NCBI RefSeq assembly: GCF_040654195.1
Contig: NZ_JBFAHM010000009.1
Coordinates: forward strand, 1-64,000
Length of the DNA: 64,000 bases
Source of the DNA: Hamadaea sp013361475
GTDB lineage: Bacteria; Actinomycetota; Actinomycetes; Mycobacteriales; Micromonosporaceae
Reading direction: 5' to 3'
The notes beneath the pieces are model-generated. The model was not told the DNA's origin. It made no database searches and saw only the letters and a list, made by a program, of their open reading frames with translations. Each line of letters starts with the position of its first letter. The first letter of the stretch is position 1. Positions 52,989 through 61,517 of this stretch are shown in pieces. Position numbers and translations under genes: made by a program.

Positions 52989-54271
52989 GTGTTCAGGCCT
53001 GGCTGGCGGTGACGGTCTTCGCCGCCGCGTACGTGTTGATCGCCACCGAATGGGTCCACCGGGTCGCCGCCGCCCTCGGTGGCGCGATCGCCATGGTGCT
53101 CATCGGCGCGACGAACGCCGAAGAGGCGTTCTTCTCCCCCGAGTCCGGCATCGACTGGAACGTCATCTTCCTGCTGATCGGCATGATGTTGATCGTGGCG
53201 GTGCTGCGGCGCACCGGGCTGTTCGAGTATCTGGCGATCTGGGCCGTCAAACGGGCCCGCGGCCGCCCGTTTCCGGTCATGGTGATCCTGGTGCTGATCA
53301 CCGGTGTCGCGTCGGCCGGATTGGACAACGTCACCACCGTGCTGCTCGTGGCACCGGTGACCTTGTTCGTGTGCGACCGCCTGGGTCTGCCGGCGGCGCC
53401 GTTTCTGATCGCCGAAGTGATGGCGTCCAACATCGGCGGCACCGCAACGCTGATCGGCGACCCGCCGAACATCATCATCGCCAGCCGGTCGGGGCTGACG
53501 TTCAACGACTTCCTGTCCGTCCTGGCGCCGATCGTGGCGATCCTGCTGGTAGTGTTCCTGGGATTGTGCCGCTTGTTGTTCCGGCATGCGTTACGCGCCG
53601 ACAGCTCCCGGGTCGCCTCGGTGATGGCCATGCGGGAACGGGAGGCGATCCGCGACCGGCGGCTGCTGGTCGTCAGCCTGGTCGTGCTGGCCTTCGTGCT
53701 GGCGGCGTTCGTCCTCCACTCGGTGCTGCATTTCGAGCCGTCGATCGTCGCGATCGTGGGCGGGTTGATCCTGCTCGCGGCATCGCGGCTGGACCCGGAC
53801 GAGGTCGCCCGTGACGTCGAGTGGCACACGCTGATCTTCTTCGCCGGGCTGTTCGTCATGGTGGGCGCGCTGGTCAACACCGGCGTGATCGACACCGTGT
53901 CGCAGGCGGCGACCGACGCGGTCGACGGTCGCCTGTGGGGGGCGACGATGCTGCTGCTATGGGCGTCGGCGGCCCTGTCGGCGATCATCGACAACATTCC
54001 CTATGTGGCGACGATGAGCCCGATCGTGGCCGACCTGGTGCACGCCGACGGCACCCCGAATGGCAACGTCTTGTGGTGGGCGCTGGCGCTCGGGGCGGAC
54101 CTGGGCGGGAACGCCACCGCCATCGGCGCGTCGGCCAACGTGGTCATGCTCGGCATCGCCGAACGCTCCGGCAAGCCGATCTCGTTCTGGCAGTTCACCA
54201 AATACGGGCTGATCGTCACCGTCATCACCGTCGCGGTGTGTGTGCCGTACCTGTACCTGCGGTTCTTCTGA
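52985..54271 (+). CDS. ArsB/NhaD-type (IT superfamily) cation antiporter, paralog
   Basis: 428 residues from ATG 52985. Same architecture as 51145, with GVASAGLDNVTTVLLVAPVT, TLIGDPPNIIIASRSGLTFN and LSAIIDNIPYVATMSPIVAD, at roughly 75-80% identity by eye. Translationally coupled to the CBS protein, unlike its sister gene. Tandem duplication followed by regulatory divergence is likely. Confidence 0.92.
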   Translation: MSVQAWLAVTVFAAAYVLIATEWVHRVAAALGGAIAMVLIGATNAEEAFFSPESGIDWNVIFLLIGMMLIVAVLRRTGLFEYLAIWAVKRARGRPFPVMVILVLITGVASAGLDNVTTVLLVAPVTLFVCDRLGLPAAPFLIAEVMASNIGGTATLIGDPPNIIIASRSGLTFNDFLSVLAPIVAILLVVFLGLCRLLFRHALRADSSRVASVMAMREREAIRDRRLLVVSLVVLAFVLAAFVLHSVLHFEPSIVAIVGGLILLAASRLDPDEVARDVEWHTLIFFAGLFVMVGALVNTGVIDTVSQAATDAVDGRLWGATMLLLWASAALSAIIDNIPYVATMSPIVADLVHADGTPNGNVLWWALALGADLGGNATAIGASANVVMLGIAERSGKPISFWQFTKYGLIVTVITVAVCVPYLYLRFF

Positions 54272-54583
54272 TTAGTCGTAACCGCCGAGCCGCTCGGCCA
54301 CGATCCGGTCGAGCAGCTGCTCCGGGTCGACATCAAGCATTCCGGCGGCGGCGCTCAGAATGACCGCACCGAGGTCGAGATGGTCGCCGAGGATGTCGCT
54401 GTACCGGGCGACGACCTCCTCGATCGCGTCGGGATCGGTCGGGTAGATCGGTGGCTCGTTGAGCCGGTCGGCGTAGACGAGGCTAGCCACCATCGACATC
54501 TGAGCACGATGGTCCGGGGCACCGAAACCGATCAGATGTGACCGCAATACCTGCGCGGCTTGCCGTAGCCCGTCGCCCGTCAT
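54272..54583 (-). CDS. Small hypothetical protein
   Basis: 103 residues from ATG 54583. Helical: LVYADRLNEPPIYPTDPDAI, EEVVARYSDILGDHLDLGAV. No cofactor motif. Tail-to-tail with the antiporter gene with no gap, and behind the membrane-anchored 54702 gene with a 118-bp gap. Function unknown. Confidence 0.7.
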   Translation of the reverse strand: MTGDGLRQAAQVLRSHLIGFGAPDHRAQMSMVASLVYADRLNEPPIYPTDPDAIEEVVARYSDILGDHLDLGAVILSAAAGMLDVDPEQLLDRIVAERLGGYD

Positions 54584-54701
54584 CGGCGTGTTCCCGCGTG
54601 AGACACAGCAGTCTCCTGGTCATGCTTTGCGGGTGCGATCGCTCCCATTGTCGCCCGGCTCAGCGGCTGGTCCGGCGCGACACCAGCCTTGCCGCCGGTC
54701 A

Positions 54702-55277
54702 TCACTCGGTCGGTGCGGGCACGGTGACGTCTGCGGCATCCGATCGGTGCGCGGTGACGGTCGAGTTGAGCACCCGTACGCCGGGAGCCCAGACGACGAA
54801 GATGTCACCGTCGACGTGGCCGTGGACGGTGTTGCCGTCGGCGAGGTTGGCGTCGACGCCGGTGACCCCGGCCGGAGCGTGGCCGAGCAGGAGGTGGCCT
54901 TTGGCGACCGCATCGAACCCGCCGTAGAAACGCACCTGGTCGGCGGGTCCGTCGTCCATGATGGTGGCGAAGCTGCCCATCAGCGCCTGGGGGCCGCCTT
55001 GGCAGGTGCCGATCCACTTGTTCGGGGCCGACACGTAGATGCGAAGCCAGTTGGGTCCGTCCCGTAGCAGCAGCCGCTGTTCGGGTTCGTCTCGCGTGGG
55101 CAGCTCGAGGTCGGAGTACTGGTCGAGGCAGGACGCGACCTGGTGTTGTTCGTCGGTCATGCCGTCGCCGACGGCGGTGTGGCGGGTCATGGCCCAGCCG
55201 ACGATCGTGGCGGCCACCACGGCGGTCAGGCCGAGGCCGGCCAGGATGCGGCGGCGTGGGCGGGCGGGGTTATCCAT
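54702..55277 (-). CDS. Membrane-anchored hypothetical protein
   Basis: 191 residues from ATG 55277. N-terminal TM helix (ILAGLGLTAVVAATIVGWAM), then an extracytoplasmic domain with two cysteines (ASCLDQYSDLE and WIGTCQGGPQ) that could form a disulfide, and a strand-rich end. Overlaps the upstream hydrolase stop by 8 nt. Third gene of the surface operon. Function unknown. Confidence 0.75.
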   Translation of the reverse strand: MDNPARPRRRILAGLGLTAVVAATIVGWAMTRHTAVGDGMTDEQHQVASCLDQYSDLELPTRDEPEQRLLLRDGPNWLRIYVSAPNKWIGTCQGGPQALMGSFATIMDDGPADQVRFYGGFDAVAKGHLLLGHAPAGVTGVDANLADGNTVHGHVDGDIFVVWAPGVRVLNSTVTAHRSDAADVTVPAPTE

Positions 55278-56661
55278 GGCGCATCTCCTTGATCGGGCAG
55301 ACGGTGGCGGGGCTTTGCCGCACCGCCATCGCGAGGGGGGTGTGGCCGTTGTAGGTGTAGGTCGTGATGGTGGCTGCGGGGATCAGTTGCTGCCATGCGG
55401 TGGCCCAGCTCGTGGGTGTGACGGGGTCGGTGGTGTTGGTGAACACGCACACCGCACCGGTGCGGGCTGGCATCGGTGTCGTCTGCCAGCCAGGCGCCGT
55501 AACGGGGGCGCATTCGCGGCCGGTTTGTGCCAGCAGCGACTCGGGGAGACCAGCCGGCCCCGGCAGAGGTTGCCCCCACCGGTAGCTGGCGCAGATACCG
55601 GCGACGAACCCGGTCAGGTTGATCGACACGCTGTCGTCGCCGTACCGCATGAGCAGCTGGTCAGCCATGCGTCCGAGTTGGACGGCTGCGTCGTCGCTGA
55701 CTTTCGGCATCCTGGCCAAGGTGGTCCACAGCCATTGCTGATTGGATTGCATCCCGTAGGCGGCCGCGACCGCGGCCAGACCGATGTCGGCTGAGGTGAG
55801 CGGGCGGGTCCGGCCGGCCACAGTGAGCGTGGTCGTGCGGGTGATGGCGGCTTGCAGCACGGCCTGGCCGGTGCGGTGACAGTCCAGGCCTGCGGGCGCG
55901 CAGACGCTGGCGTAGCTGCGGTCGAACGCGGCGTACACGGTAGTGATGCGCTCGTCGATGACCTGCCGTCCTGGCACGGTGGCAGGGGCGATCGGGGCGC
56001 TGAGTACCAGCCACGCGGTGTCGAACGCGCGGGCGGCGGCGGTGGCGGGCAGGGCTCCGAACGAGTGCCCGATGATGCCGGTCAAGGTCCGGTGTTCGCG
56101 GGTCAGGATCGTGGTGATCGCGGCCGTGTAGCGGTCTTCGGTCCACGCTGCCAGCTGGCAGGCGGGTAGCAACCCCGTCGCGGTAGCCGGACCGGTGGTG
56201 ACGGCCGCGGCGAAGCGACGACGGGCATCCGAGCACTGCGATGTGGCGGTCTGCTGCGTCCAGGGTTCGTCGACCAGCAGCACGTCGTAGCCATCGAGAC
56301 TGGTGGGCAGGCCCAGGGAGTCGCGGCCGTCGCGGGCTAGCGCGTCCGAGCCGGGCCCGCCGACCTCGACCAGCACCAGTCCTTGGTGGCTGGTGCCGGG
56401 CACGATCGCGTACCCGATGGTCGTGCCGGCGCTGTCGACGGTGGCGCACCGTACCGCTTTGTCTTGGCACAGCCGCGACGATGCCAACAGCGCCGGTGAT
56501 GCCGGCGAGGACGCCGGTTGGGCGGCGACCGGCCGGTCGCGGACCTGGCCGACCGCCACGAGGATGACGGCCATGGCGAGCACGGCCAAGACGATGAGGA
56601 GCAGGCCCGGTTTCCCGGGGCCGATGCCCCGGGAAACCGTCCGCTTGCGCGTGCCGGCCAT
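55270..56661 (-). CDS. Alpha/beta hydrolase, TAP/tripeptidyl-aminopeptidase-like
   Basis: 463 residues. N-terminal TM anchor (LLLIVLAVLAMAVILVAVGQ), then an oxyanion-region LVEVGGPGSDALARDG, nucleophile elbow TGIIGHSFGALPA (Ser of G-H-S-F-G), Asp in TNTTDPVTP and His in YNGHTPLAM. So the triad is complete, as in secreted TAP-like peptidases/esterases (normally about 480-500 residues). Acts outside the membrane. Neighbours are a secreted protein and another anchored protein. Confidence 0.85.
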   Translation of the reverse strand: MAGTRKRTVSRGIGPGKPGLLLIVLAVLAMAVILVAVGQVRDRPVAAQPASSPASPALLASSRLCQDKAVRCATVDSAGTTIGYAIVPGTSHQGLVLVEVGGPGSDALARDGRDSLGLPTSLDGYDVLLVDEPWTQQTATSQCSDARRRFAAAVTTGPATATGLLPACQLAAWTEDRYTAAITTILTREHRTLTGIIGHSFGALPATAAARAFDTAWLVLSAPIAPATVPGRQVIDERITTVYAAFDRSYASVCAPAGLDCHRTGQAVLQAAITRTTTLTVAGRTRPLTSADIGLAAVAAAYGMQSNQQWLWTTLARMPKVSDDAAVQLGRMADQLLMRYGDDSVSINLTGFVAGICASYRWGQPLPGPAGLPESLLAQTGRECAPVTAPGWQTTPMPARTGAVCVFTNTTDPVTPTSWATAWQQLIPAATITTYTYNGHTPLAMAVRQSPATVCPIKEMRHG

Positions 56662-57753
56662 TTAGCAGGTGGCGCTGGAGTTGGTCGAACCGCAGCCGGC
56701 GGTGGTCGGCGGCCACAGCGGCCACGGCTCGTACACCAGGTCGTCGGCCATGAAGTTGACGTACTGGTAATCGTTGTAGACCGGCACCGAGCCTTGGGTG
56801 GACTTGACCACGACGACGTCGGCCATCTCGACCGCGCCGTCGGTGGAGCCCATGTTGGAGTTGGTCCAGTTCACCGAGAAGTCCCCGGCGTCGGCCGAGT
56901 TGCTGTTCCAGTCGACCTGGTACGTCTCGCACGGGGTGTAGCTGATGCCGGTGCCGTACGCCGACAGGCTGACCGACGTCGAGCCGCAGCCACCGGTGAA
57001 CGAGCCGATGCCGGGCGCCCAGTCGACCCACCCGCGCAGAATGTTGCGGGTCGACGACGTCGGATAGGACCGCTGGCCCATCGTCTTGACGTCGTCGTCG
57101 AAGCCGGTGATGTCCGACGGGGTCGCCACACCCTTACGCTTGTACGCCCACCAGTCGTAGGTGCCGTTGGACTCGCCGGTGTCTTTGAGCTTGTACCAGA
57201 ACGCGTCCAGCTTGCCGCGCGAGGTCGTCAGCCGGTAGCTGCCGGAACTCCACGAGCTGAACGTGTCGAACCCCGGCCCGTTCGGGTAGGTCAGCGCGTC
57301 GGTCGCGCCGAGGGCCTCCACGCCATGGGAGGCGGCACGCACCTCGTAATGCGCTGTGCCGTGTTCGTCGACCACGACACCCGCACCGAGCTCCACATCT
57401 GTGATCTTGAAGTTGCGGGGGACGACGACGTCGACCCGTTCGCCGTCGGCCCGGTCGAACCGCAGATAGTCCACGAACGCCGGGTCGTAGAACTGCCCGT
57501 TGCGAGCGGCGGCGGCGATGAAGTCGTCCTTCCAGACCTTGCCGCGGCCCTGGTCGGCCCGCGACGCCGCGTACTGCTCGGCGACGGTCGTGGTCGCGCC
57601 GTTGCCCTTCGCCGCGCCGAACGTGGCCGACGAGAACGACGGCGCGTGCCCGGCCGCCGGACCCGCGTACGCTGCCGCGGGCGCCAGCGCCAGCCCGGCC
57701 GACACGGCCACAGCCAGGCACAACCGCCCAGTTACCATGGTTGCTGTTCTCAC
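56662..57753 (-). CDS. Secreted protein of unknown function
   Basis: 363 residues from GTG 57753 with GGGGGATCT upstream (ATG 57738 is an alternative). Signal peptide LCLAVAVSAGLALAPAAAYA with an AYA-type cleavage site. The mature part is Tyr/Trp/Ser-rich (STRNILRGWVDWAPGIGSFT, YQVDWNSNSADAGDFSVNWT) with three or more cysteines near the end (TAGCGSTNSSATC), likely extracellular beta-sheet. One nt separates it from the hydrolase. No family recognised. Confidence 0.75.
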   Translation of the reverse strand: MRTATMVTGRLCLAVAVSAGLALAPAAAYAGPAAGHAPSFSSATFGAAKGNGATTTVAEQYAASRADQGRGKVWKDDFIAAAARNGQFYDPAFVDYLRFDRADGERVDVVVPRNFKITDVELGAGVVVDEHGTAHYEVRAASHGVEALGATDALTYPNGPGFDTFSSWSSGSYRLTTSRGKLDAFWYKLKDTGESNGTYDWWAYKRKGVATPSDITGFDDDVKTMGQRSYPTSSTRNILRGWVDWAPGIGSFTGGCGSTSVSLSAYGTGISYTPCETYQVDWNSNSADAGDFSVNWTNSNMGSTDGAVEMADVVVVKSTQGSVPVYNDYQYVNFMADDLVYEPWPLWPPTTAGCGSTNSSATC

Positions 57754-57784
57754 AGATCCCCCTAGATCTGGTAGTGGGAACGCT

Positions 57785-57816
57785 GCGGCTGCGGTGCCTG
57801 CCAGCACCGCAGCCGC
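57785..57816. repeat. 13-bp perfect hairpin in the leader of the surface operon
   Basis: GCGGCTGCGGTGC / GCACCGCAGCCGC with a 6-nt loop, 32 bp upstream of the secreted protein's start. There is no T-tract in either direction, so operator or RNA attenuator rather than a plain terminator. Confidence 0.55.
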
Positions 57817-58091
57817 TCACCTACCGCGTGATCGCGGTCAGCGGAGCCTAGGAACCGCCTTAACAGTTGCGCAATACATCACCGTCGACGCATCGACAAT
57901 CGGGTTGCGATGGACCCCGGCCCAATACCAACGGCAACCATGTTGACAATCTGCCCGAGGTTGTTTGACCGCTTGTGAAGGCCGACTGTCCGAATCTCGC
58001 TCACCTACCGTGATGGTCACGATTAGATAACGCGGCGGTCTGAGTGGTTCCGCCTCGGGCAGGCCACTACGAGTCATGATCCAATCCCGAA

Positions 58092-58154
58092 ACAGGGCTC
58101 CGATATAGTGCGGTCGGCGCGCCGGGAAGTCTGGTCGGCATCGTTTTACCCTGT
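58092..58154 (+). ncRNA. Structured leader 3, candidate cation-responsive riboswitch
   Basis: Outer helix ACAGGG / CCCTGT (58092-58097, 58149-58154) around GCCGGGAAGTCTGGTCGGC (58121-58139), identical to leader 1 over 19 nt. It lies 18 nt before the CPA1 antiporter start; the outer stem lies immediately 5' of the ribosome-binding site GGAAGGAA. Confidence 0.6.
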
Positions 58155-58172
58155 CCTGGAAGGAATGCCGTC

Positions 58173-59717
58173 ATGGGCGCTGTCGAAATCGTGCTGCTCC
58201 TAGTGGGACTCGCCACGGTGGTGGCAGTCATCGCCCGTAAGGCCGACGTGCCCGCGCCGTCGCTGCTGGTGGTGGCCGGTGTCGTTGTCGGGCTGCTGCC
58301 GGGCGCGCCGGCCGTGCATCTGAATCCGGAGATCGTCGGCCTGGTCGTCCTGCCACCGCTCGTGTACGCCGCCGGGGAAGAACTGTCGTTCCGGGACCTG
58401 GCACGGGTGTGGAAACCGGTCAGCATCCTGGCCGTCGGCCTCGTTGCCGCGTCAGCCGGCGCGGTCGCGCTCGTCATCGTGGCGGCCACTTCGATGTCCT
58501 GGCCGGCCGGTCTACTGCTCGGTGCGATCCTGGCCTCCACCGACCCGGTCGCCGTCAGCGCCTTGGGCCGCCGCCTGGCGCTGCCGGCGAAACTACGCGC
58601 ACTGGTGCAGGCCGAGAGCCTCTTCAACGACGCCACGAGCCTCATCTTGTTCCGCATCGCCGTCACCATCGCCGTCGGCACCGCCGCGTTCAGCCCCACC
58701 GCCGCGCTCGGCCAATTCCTCGTGCTAGCCGTCGGCGGCGCGGTCGTCGGAGCCGCCGTCGGGCTGCTCGTCGCCGGACTACGGAAGATCACCGAAGACC
58801 CGATGGTCGAAACCGTCATCTTCCTCGTCACCCCCTACCTGGCGTTCGTCGCGGCCGAACACGTACATGGCTCCGGGGTCACGGCAGTCGTCGTCGCCGC
58901 GGTCATCCTCGGCGCGCTCGGCCCTCGCCTGACCACTCCGAGTGGACGCCTGCAGCTACACGCCGTGCACGCCACCGCCGTGTTCATTCTCGAAAGCGTC
59001 GTGTTCAGCCTCATCGGACTGCAACTGCCCACGCTCATCCGTGAGGAACGTGGCGGCTGGGTCATCCCGGCCGTGGCCGTCACCGTCGTGCTGCTGCTGC
59101 TCCGGGTGCTGTGGGTGTTCCCGCTATCGGCTACCCGAGCGTTGCGGGTGGCCGACACCGGCCGGCCCTCGTGGCGAGCGGCCGCCGTCGTCTCCTGGGC
59201 CGGCGCCCGCGGCGTCGTGCCGCTGGCCGCCGCGTTGTCGATCCCGCTGCTGACCGACGACGGAAAGCCGTTCGCCGAACGCACCCTCATCCTGGTCATC
59301 GCGATCGCAGTCATCGTGGTATCACTGGTCATGCAGGGCTTCACCCTGGTGCCGCTGGTCCGCTGGGCCGGCATCGCCGTGCCCAAGGCCGACAAACACC
59401 AAGAACTCCAAGACGCCTGGCAACGCCTGACCCGCGCCGGGCACGACCACATCGGATCCATCGCCGACGGCAGCCAGTACGAACCAGAGGTAGTTGACCG
59501 TGCCCGTCAGGCGGTCGACGCCACCGCCCAGCTCGCCAGCGACATCCACCCCGACAGCATTACCGAACAATATCGGCAGCTTCGCCGCGACATCCTCGAA
59601 CGGCAAACCCACGAGCTGGCCGACATGACCCGGCTCGGCGTCATCAGCGACGGCTTGCGCCGCCACATCCAGCACCATCTCGACCTGGAAAACGAACGCC
59701 TGCACAACAACCACTGA
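58173..59717 (+). CDS. CPA1-family Na+(K+)/H+ antiporter
   Basis: 514 residues from ATG 58173 with GGAAGGAA 9 nt upstream. Twelve or so TM helices (1-420). The ion-binding Asp motif is LGAILASTDPVAVSALG, followed by ESLFNDATSLILFRIAVT; WAGARGVVPLAAALSIPLL carries the conserved Arg. C-terminal cytoplasmic helices (EVVDRARQAVDATAQLASDI). Electroneutral or electrogenic sodium/proton exchange for salt and pH homeostasis. Third antiporter under the shared leader motif. Confidence 0.95.
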   Translation: MGAVEIVLLLVGLATVVAVIARKADVPAPSLLVVAGVVVGLLPGAPAVHLNPEIVGLVVLPPLVYAAGEELSFRDLARVWKPVSILAVGLVAASAGAVALVIVAATSMSWPAGLLLGAILASTDPVAVSALGRRLALPAKLRALVQAESLFNDATSLILFRIAVTIAVGTAAFSPTAALGQFLVLAVGGAVVGAAVGLLVAGLRKITEDPMVETVIFLVTPYLAFVAAEHVHGSGVTAVVVAAVILGALGPRLTTPSGRLQLHAVHATAVFILESVVFSLIGLQLPTLIREERGGWVIPAVAVTVVLLLLRVLWVFPLSATRALRVADTGRPSWRAAAVVSWAGARGVVPLAAALSIPLLTDDGKPFAERTLILVIAIAVIVVSLVMQGFTLVPLVRWAGIAVPKADKHQELQDAWQRLTRAGHDHIGSIADGSQYEPEVVDRARQAVDATAQLASDIHPDSITEQYRQLRRDILERQTHELADMTRLGVISDGLRRHIQHHLDLENERLHNNH

Positions 59718-59825
59718 CACCACTGGCACGCCGCTGTTTTGCCGGTCCCCGGCAACCCGGCGCGCTGAATGTCGGCCGGGCGCCGACCTGGAGCGAACAC
59801 CCGAAAAGTCGCCAGGATGTGGAGT

Positions 59826-60751
59826 ATGACTAGCGACATTGCCGTGGTCACCGAGAACCTCACCAAGTTCTACGGTGACCGCCGCGGCGTCGAGGGCCTG
59901 GACCTCGACGTCCGCACCGGGGAGGTGATGGGGTTCCTCGGCCCGAACGGCGCCGGGAAGACCACCACCATCCGGCTGCTCCTCGACTTTCTGCGGCCCA
60001 CTCGCGGCCGGGCCACCGTGCTCGGCCTCGATCCGCGTACCGACAAGGCCGCCTTGCACCGCCAGATCGGGTATCTGCCGGGCGAACTGGCCTTCCCCGG
60101 TCGCGATCGGCCGCCGACCTGCTGCGGTTCTTCGCCGACGCCCGCGGCGGCGTGGCCTGGTCGAAGGTCACCGATCTCGCCGAACGCCTCGACCTCGACC
60201 TGACCCGCCCGGTACGCGCGATGTCCAAGGGCAACAAGCAGAAGGTCGGTCTGGTGCAGGCGTTCATGCACGAGCCCGCCCTGCTGATCCTGGACGAGCC
60301 GACCAGTGGCCTCGATCCGTTGATGCAGCAGGAGTTCCTGGCGATGGTCCGCGACGCGCGTACCGCCGGGCAGACCGTCTTCATGTCCTCGCACGTGCTG
60401 GCCGAGGTGCAGCAGACCGCCGACCGGGTGGCGATCGTCCGGGACGGGCGGCTGGCCGCCGTCGAACGGGTCGAGTCGCTCGGCAAGCGCGCGATCCGCA
60501 GCGTCGAGATCCACTTCGCGGACCCGGTCACCGCCGGCGAGTTCAGCGGGCTCCCCGGTGTGAGCGACGTCGTTGTGTCCGGCCCGGTGCTGCGCTGCAC
60601 GGTCGACGGCCGGCTGGACCCGCTCGTCAAGGCGGCGGCCCGGCACGAGGTGGTCGATCTGCTGTCGGCGGAGCCGGACCTGGAAGAGACCTTCCTGTCG
60701 TTCTACTACCACTCGGAAGGAGCCGGCGATGCTGCCCGCCCTCGTGCGTAA
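59826..60751 (+). pseudogene. ABC-2 exporter ATPase, frameshifted
   Basis: ATG 59826 begins MTSDIAVVTENLTKFYGDRR. Walker A GPNGAGKTTT and GYLPGELAFPGR are in frame, then the frame is lost near 60107 (RDRPPTCC). One base off it continues AADLLRFFADARGGVAWSKV, then signature AMSKGNKQKVGLVQAFM, Walker B LLILDEPTSGLDP and a C-terminal domain to the TAG at 60751. One missing base explains it. Split, neither half has a full nucleotide site. The permease gene is intact and overlaps, so a sequencing error is quite possible. Confidence 0.8.
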
Positions 60752-61517
60752 GACCTGGCGCGACGACCGGCGGGCGCTGATCGGCTGGGCCGTCGGCGTC
60801 GCCGCGTTCACCGCGATCTACACGTCGTTCTACACCCAGTTCCAGGACGCGGCCAAGCTCAAGCAGGACGCGCTGCCCAAGGGGATGCTCGACTTCCTGG
60901 GCATCGCCGACATGCTCTCCCCCGCCGGATATCTGCAGGCGACCGTGTTCAGTCTCATCGGGCCGTTGCTGGTGCTCATGTGCGCCGTCACGCTGACCGC
61001 GCGCACGATCGCCCGGCCCGAAGAGGACGGCGGGATGGAACTGCTGCTGGTGAATCCGGTGTCTCGCAACACGTTCGCCGTTCAGCGGCTGGCCGCGACC
61101 ACCGCGTCGGTCACGCTGGTCGCAGCGATCCCGTGGATCCTGCTCAGCGTCATCGTTCCCGGCATCGGCATGGACATCTCACTGTCCAACGTCGCCGCCG
61201 CCTGTGTCGGCCTGATCGCGCTGGTCTGGTGTTTCACCGGCATCGCATTTCTGGTCGGCGCAGCCACCGGCAAACGCGCCTCCGTCCTGGCGGTCACCGG
61301 CACGATCGGCGTCGCCACCTACATGGCCAACGCCATGGCCGGGATGTTCGCCAGCGTGAGCTGGCTACGCTGGCTGTCTCCCTTCCACTACTTCATCGGC
61401 ACCGATCCGTTGCACACCGGCTGGCATCCGGCCGAACTGGCGACCTTGCTCATCGCCGGGCTCGCGACCGCCGCCGCCGGAGTGATCCTGTTCGATCAGC
61501 GTGATGTCGGCGTCTGA
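60729..61517 (+). CDS. ABC-2-type permease
   Basis: 262 residues from ATG 60729, overlapping the ATPase gene by 23 nt. Six TM helices; GMELLLVNPVSRNTFAVQRL after the second helix is the ABC-2 cytoplasmic loop, and the last helix ends VILFDQRDVGV. Forms the membrane half of an export system with the preceding ATPase. Substrate unknown. Confidence 0.9.
   Translation: MLPALVRKTWRDDRRALIGWAVGVAAFTAIYTSFYTQFQDAAKLKQDALPKGMLDFLGIADMLSPAGYLQATVFSLIGPLLVLMCAVTLTARTIARPEEDGGMELLLVNPVSRNTFAVQRLAATTASVTLVAAIPWILLSVIVPGIGMDISLSNVAAACVGLIALVWCFTGIAFLVGAATGKRASVLAVTGTIGVATYMANAMAGMFASVSWLRWLSPFHYFIGTDPLHTGWHPAELATLLIAGLATAAAGVILFDQRDVGV

Noticed and set aside
52993..53997. 334-codon minus-strand frame inside the second antiporter
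   Set aside because: Ser/Thr/Arg-rich shadow of a membrane protein gene.
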